From Bacteriovoracaceae bacterium (lineage in GTDB: Bacteria > Bdellovibrionota > Bacteriovoracia > Bacteriovoracales > Bacteriovoracaceae), in the NCBI GenBank assembly GCA_947440875.1, contig CANETG010000202.1:1-5357 (forward strand): 5,357 bases of DNA, given 5' to 3'. Below, piece by piece: positions 5,118 to 5,357 of the stretch. The first letter of the stretch is position 1. Each line of letters begins with the position of its first letter. The notes below the pieces were generated by a model that had not been told where the DNA came from, ran no database searches, and saw nothing but the letters and a program-made list of their open reading frames with translations. Both the position numbers and the translations under genes were made by a program.

Positions 5118-5357
5118 AATTAGAGTCGCTTGAAAAAGAAATTATTTCTCTGATCGAAGATGAAAAAAATCTCATCGCCAACCTCGCCAATATTTCAGCA
5201 TCTATTTACCATGGATTCCCTGGACTCAATTGGTGCGGCTTTTATCTTTGGAGTAAAGAAGATCAGGAACTCATCCTTGGGCCTTTTCAGGGCAAGGCTG
5301 CTTGCATCCGCATTAAGGCAGGAAAGGGTGTTTGTGGGACTAGCTTTTTGAGGCGAG
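5114..5357 (+). CDS. msrC: Free methionine-(R)-sulfoxide reductase, GAF domain (5' part only)
   Basis: The first 81 codons of this gene run off the right edge; the family is about 150-165 residues, so roughly half is present. Seen: ANLANISASIYHGFPGLNW (22-40), GFYLW (42-46), LGPFQGKAACIRI (55-67) and GKGVCG (70-75). Cysteines C64 and C74 are ten residues apart, the same spacing as the two N-terminal cysteines of the E. coli MsrC active site; the catalytic third cysteine would lie beyond the window. The enzyme reduces free Met-R-sulfoxide in the cytoplasm with thioredoxin as reductant, part of repair of oxidative damage to methionine. Position 41 is Cys where Val is more common in this NWxGFY block. 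The start overlaps the stop of the HD gene as ATGA, with AAAGG ten bases upstream, so it is likely the third gene of a corA-HD-msrC operon. Confidence 0.93.
   Translation, partial: MKLESLEKEIISLIEDEKNLIANLANISASIYHGFPGLNWCGFYLWSKEDQELILGPFQGKAACIRIKAGKGVCGTSFLRR

Noticed and set aside
5160..5351. Plus-strand short open frame near the right edge
   Set aside because: The overlapping frame from 5114 encodes clear MsrC motifs, including the paired cysteines.

Overview
The window looks like chromosomal DNA from a moderate-GC Gram-negative bacterium. Short RRM proteins with glycine/RGG tails, an RRM-linked HD-GYP-like regulator and a ligase-associated exonuclease together point loosely to the Bdellovibrionota or a related predatory delta-type lineage. 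That placement is inference from gene content only. No mobile element, tRNA, rRNA or CRISPR array is visible.

Layout from left to right: (1) minus strand, 738 to the left edge: a metallo-beta-lactamase-fold ligase-associated DNA exonuclease, cut off at its C-terminus. (2) 739-1113: a divergent intergenic region with two inverted repeats and the leader of the next gene. (3) 1114-1473: RRM-RGG protein 1, followed by a strong intrinsic terminator. (4) 1593-2945: a 450-residue regulator with a receiver-like N-terminus, a middle domain and a degenerate HD-GYP domain. It has its own promoter candidate next to the terminator. (5) 3099-3506: RRM-RGG protein 2, a close paralogue of the first, again followed by a strong terminator. 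(6) 3572-end: a tightly packed run of corA (Mg2+/Co2+ channel), a YedJ/YpgQ-like HD phosphohydrolase and the N-terminal part of msrC (free methionine-R-sulfoxide reductase). These overlap by 14 and 4 bases and so probably form one operon.

The most distinctive part is 1093-3557. Two RRM-RGG genes flank an HD-GYP-like signalling gene. They share a leader box directly in front of the start codon, a 45-bp near-identical block over RNP1, and glycine-rich tails that both end in Arg-Trp. The leaders have otherwise diverged, so the box looks like a retained translation-control or RNA-binding site. The link between the RRM proteins and the HD gene is only positional. The corA-HD-msrC run looks like ordinary housekeeping and stress functions.
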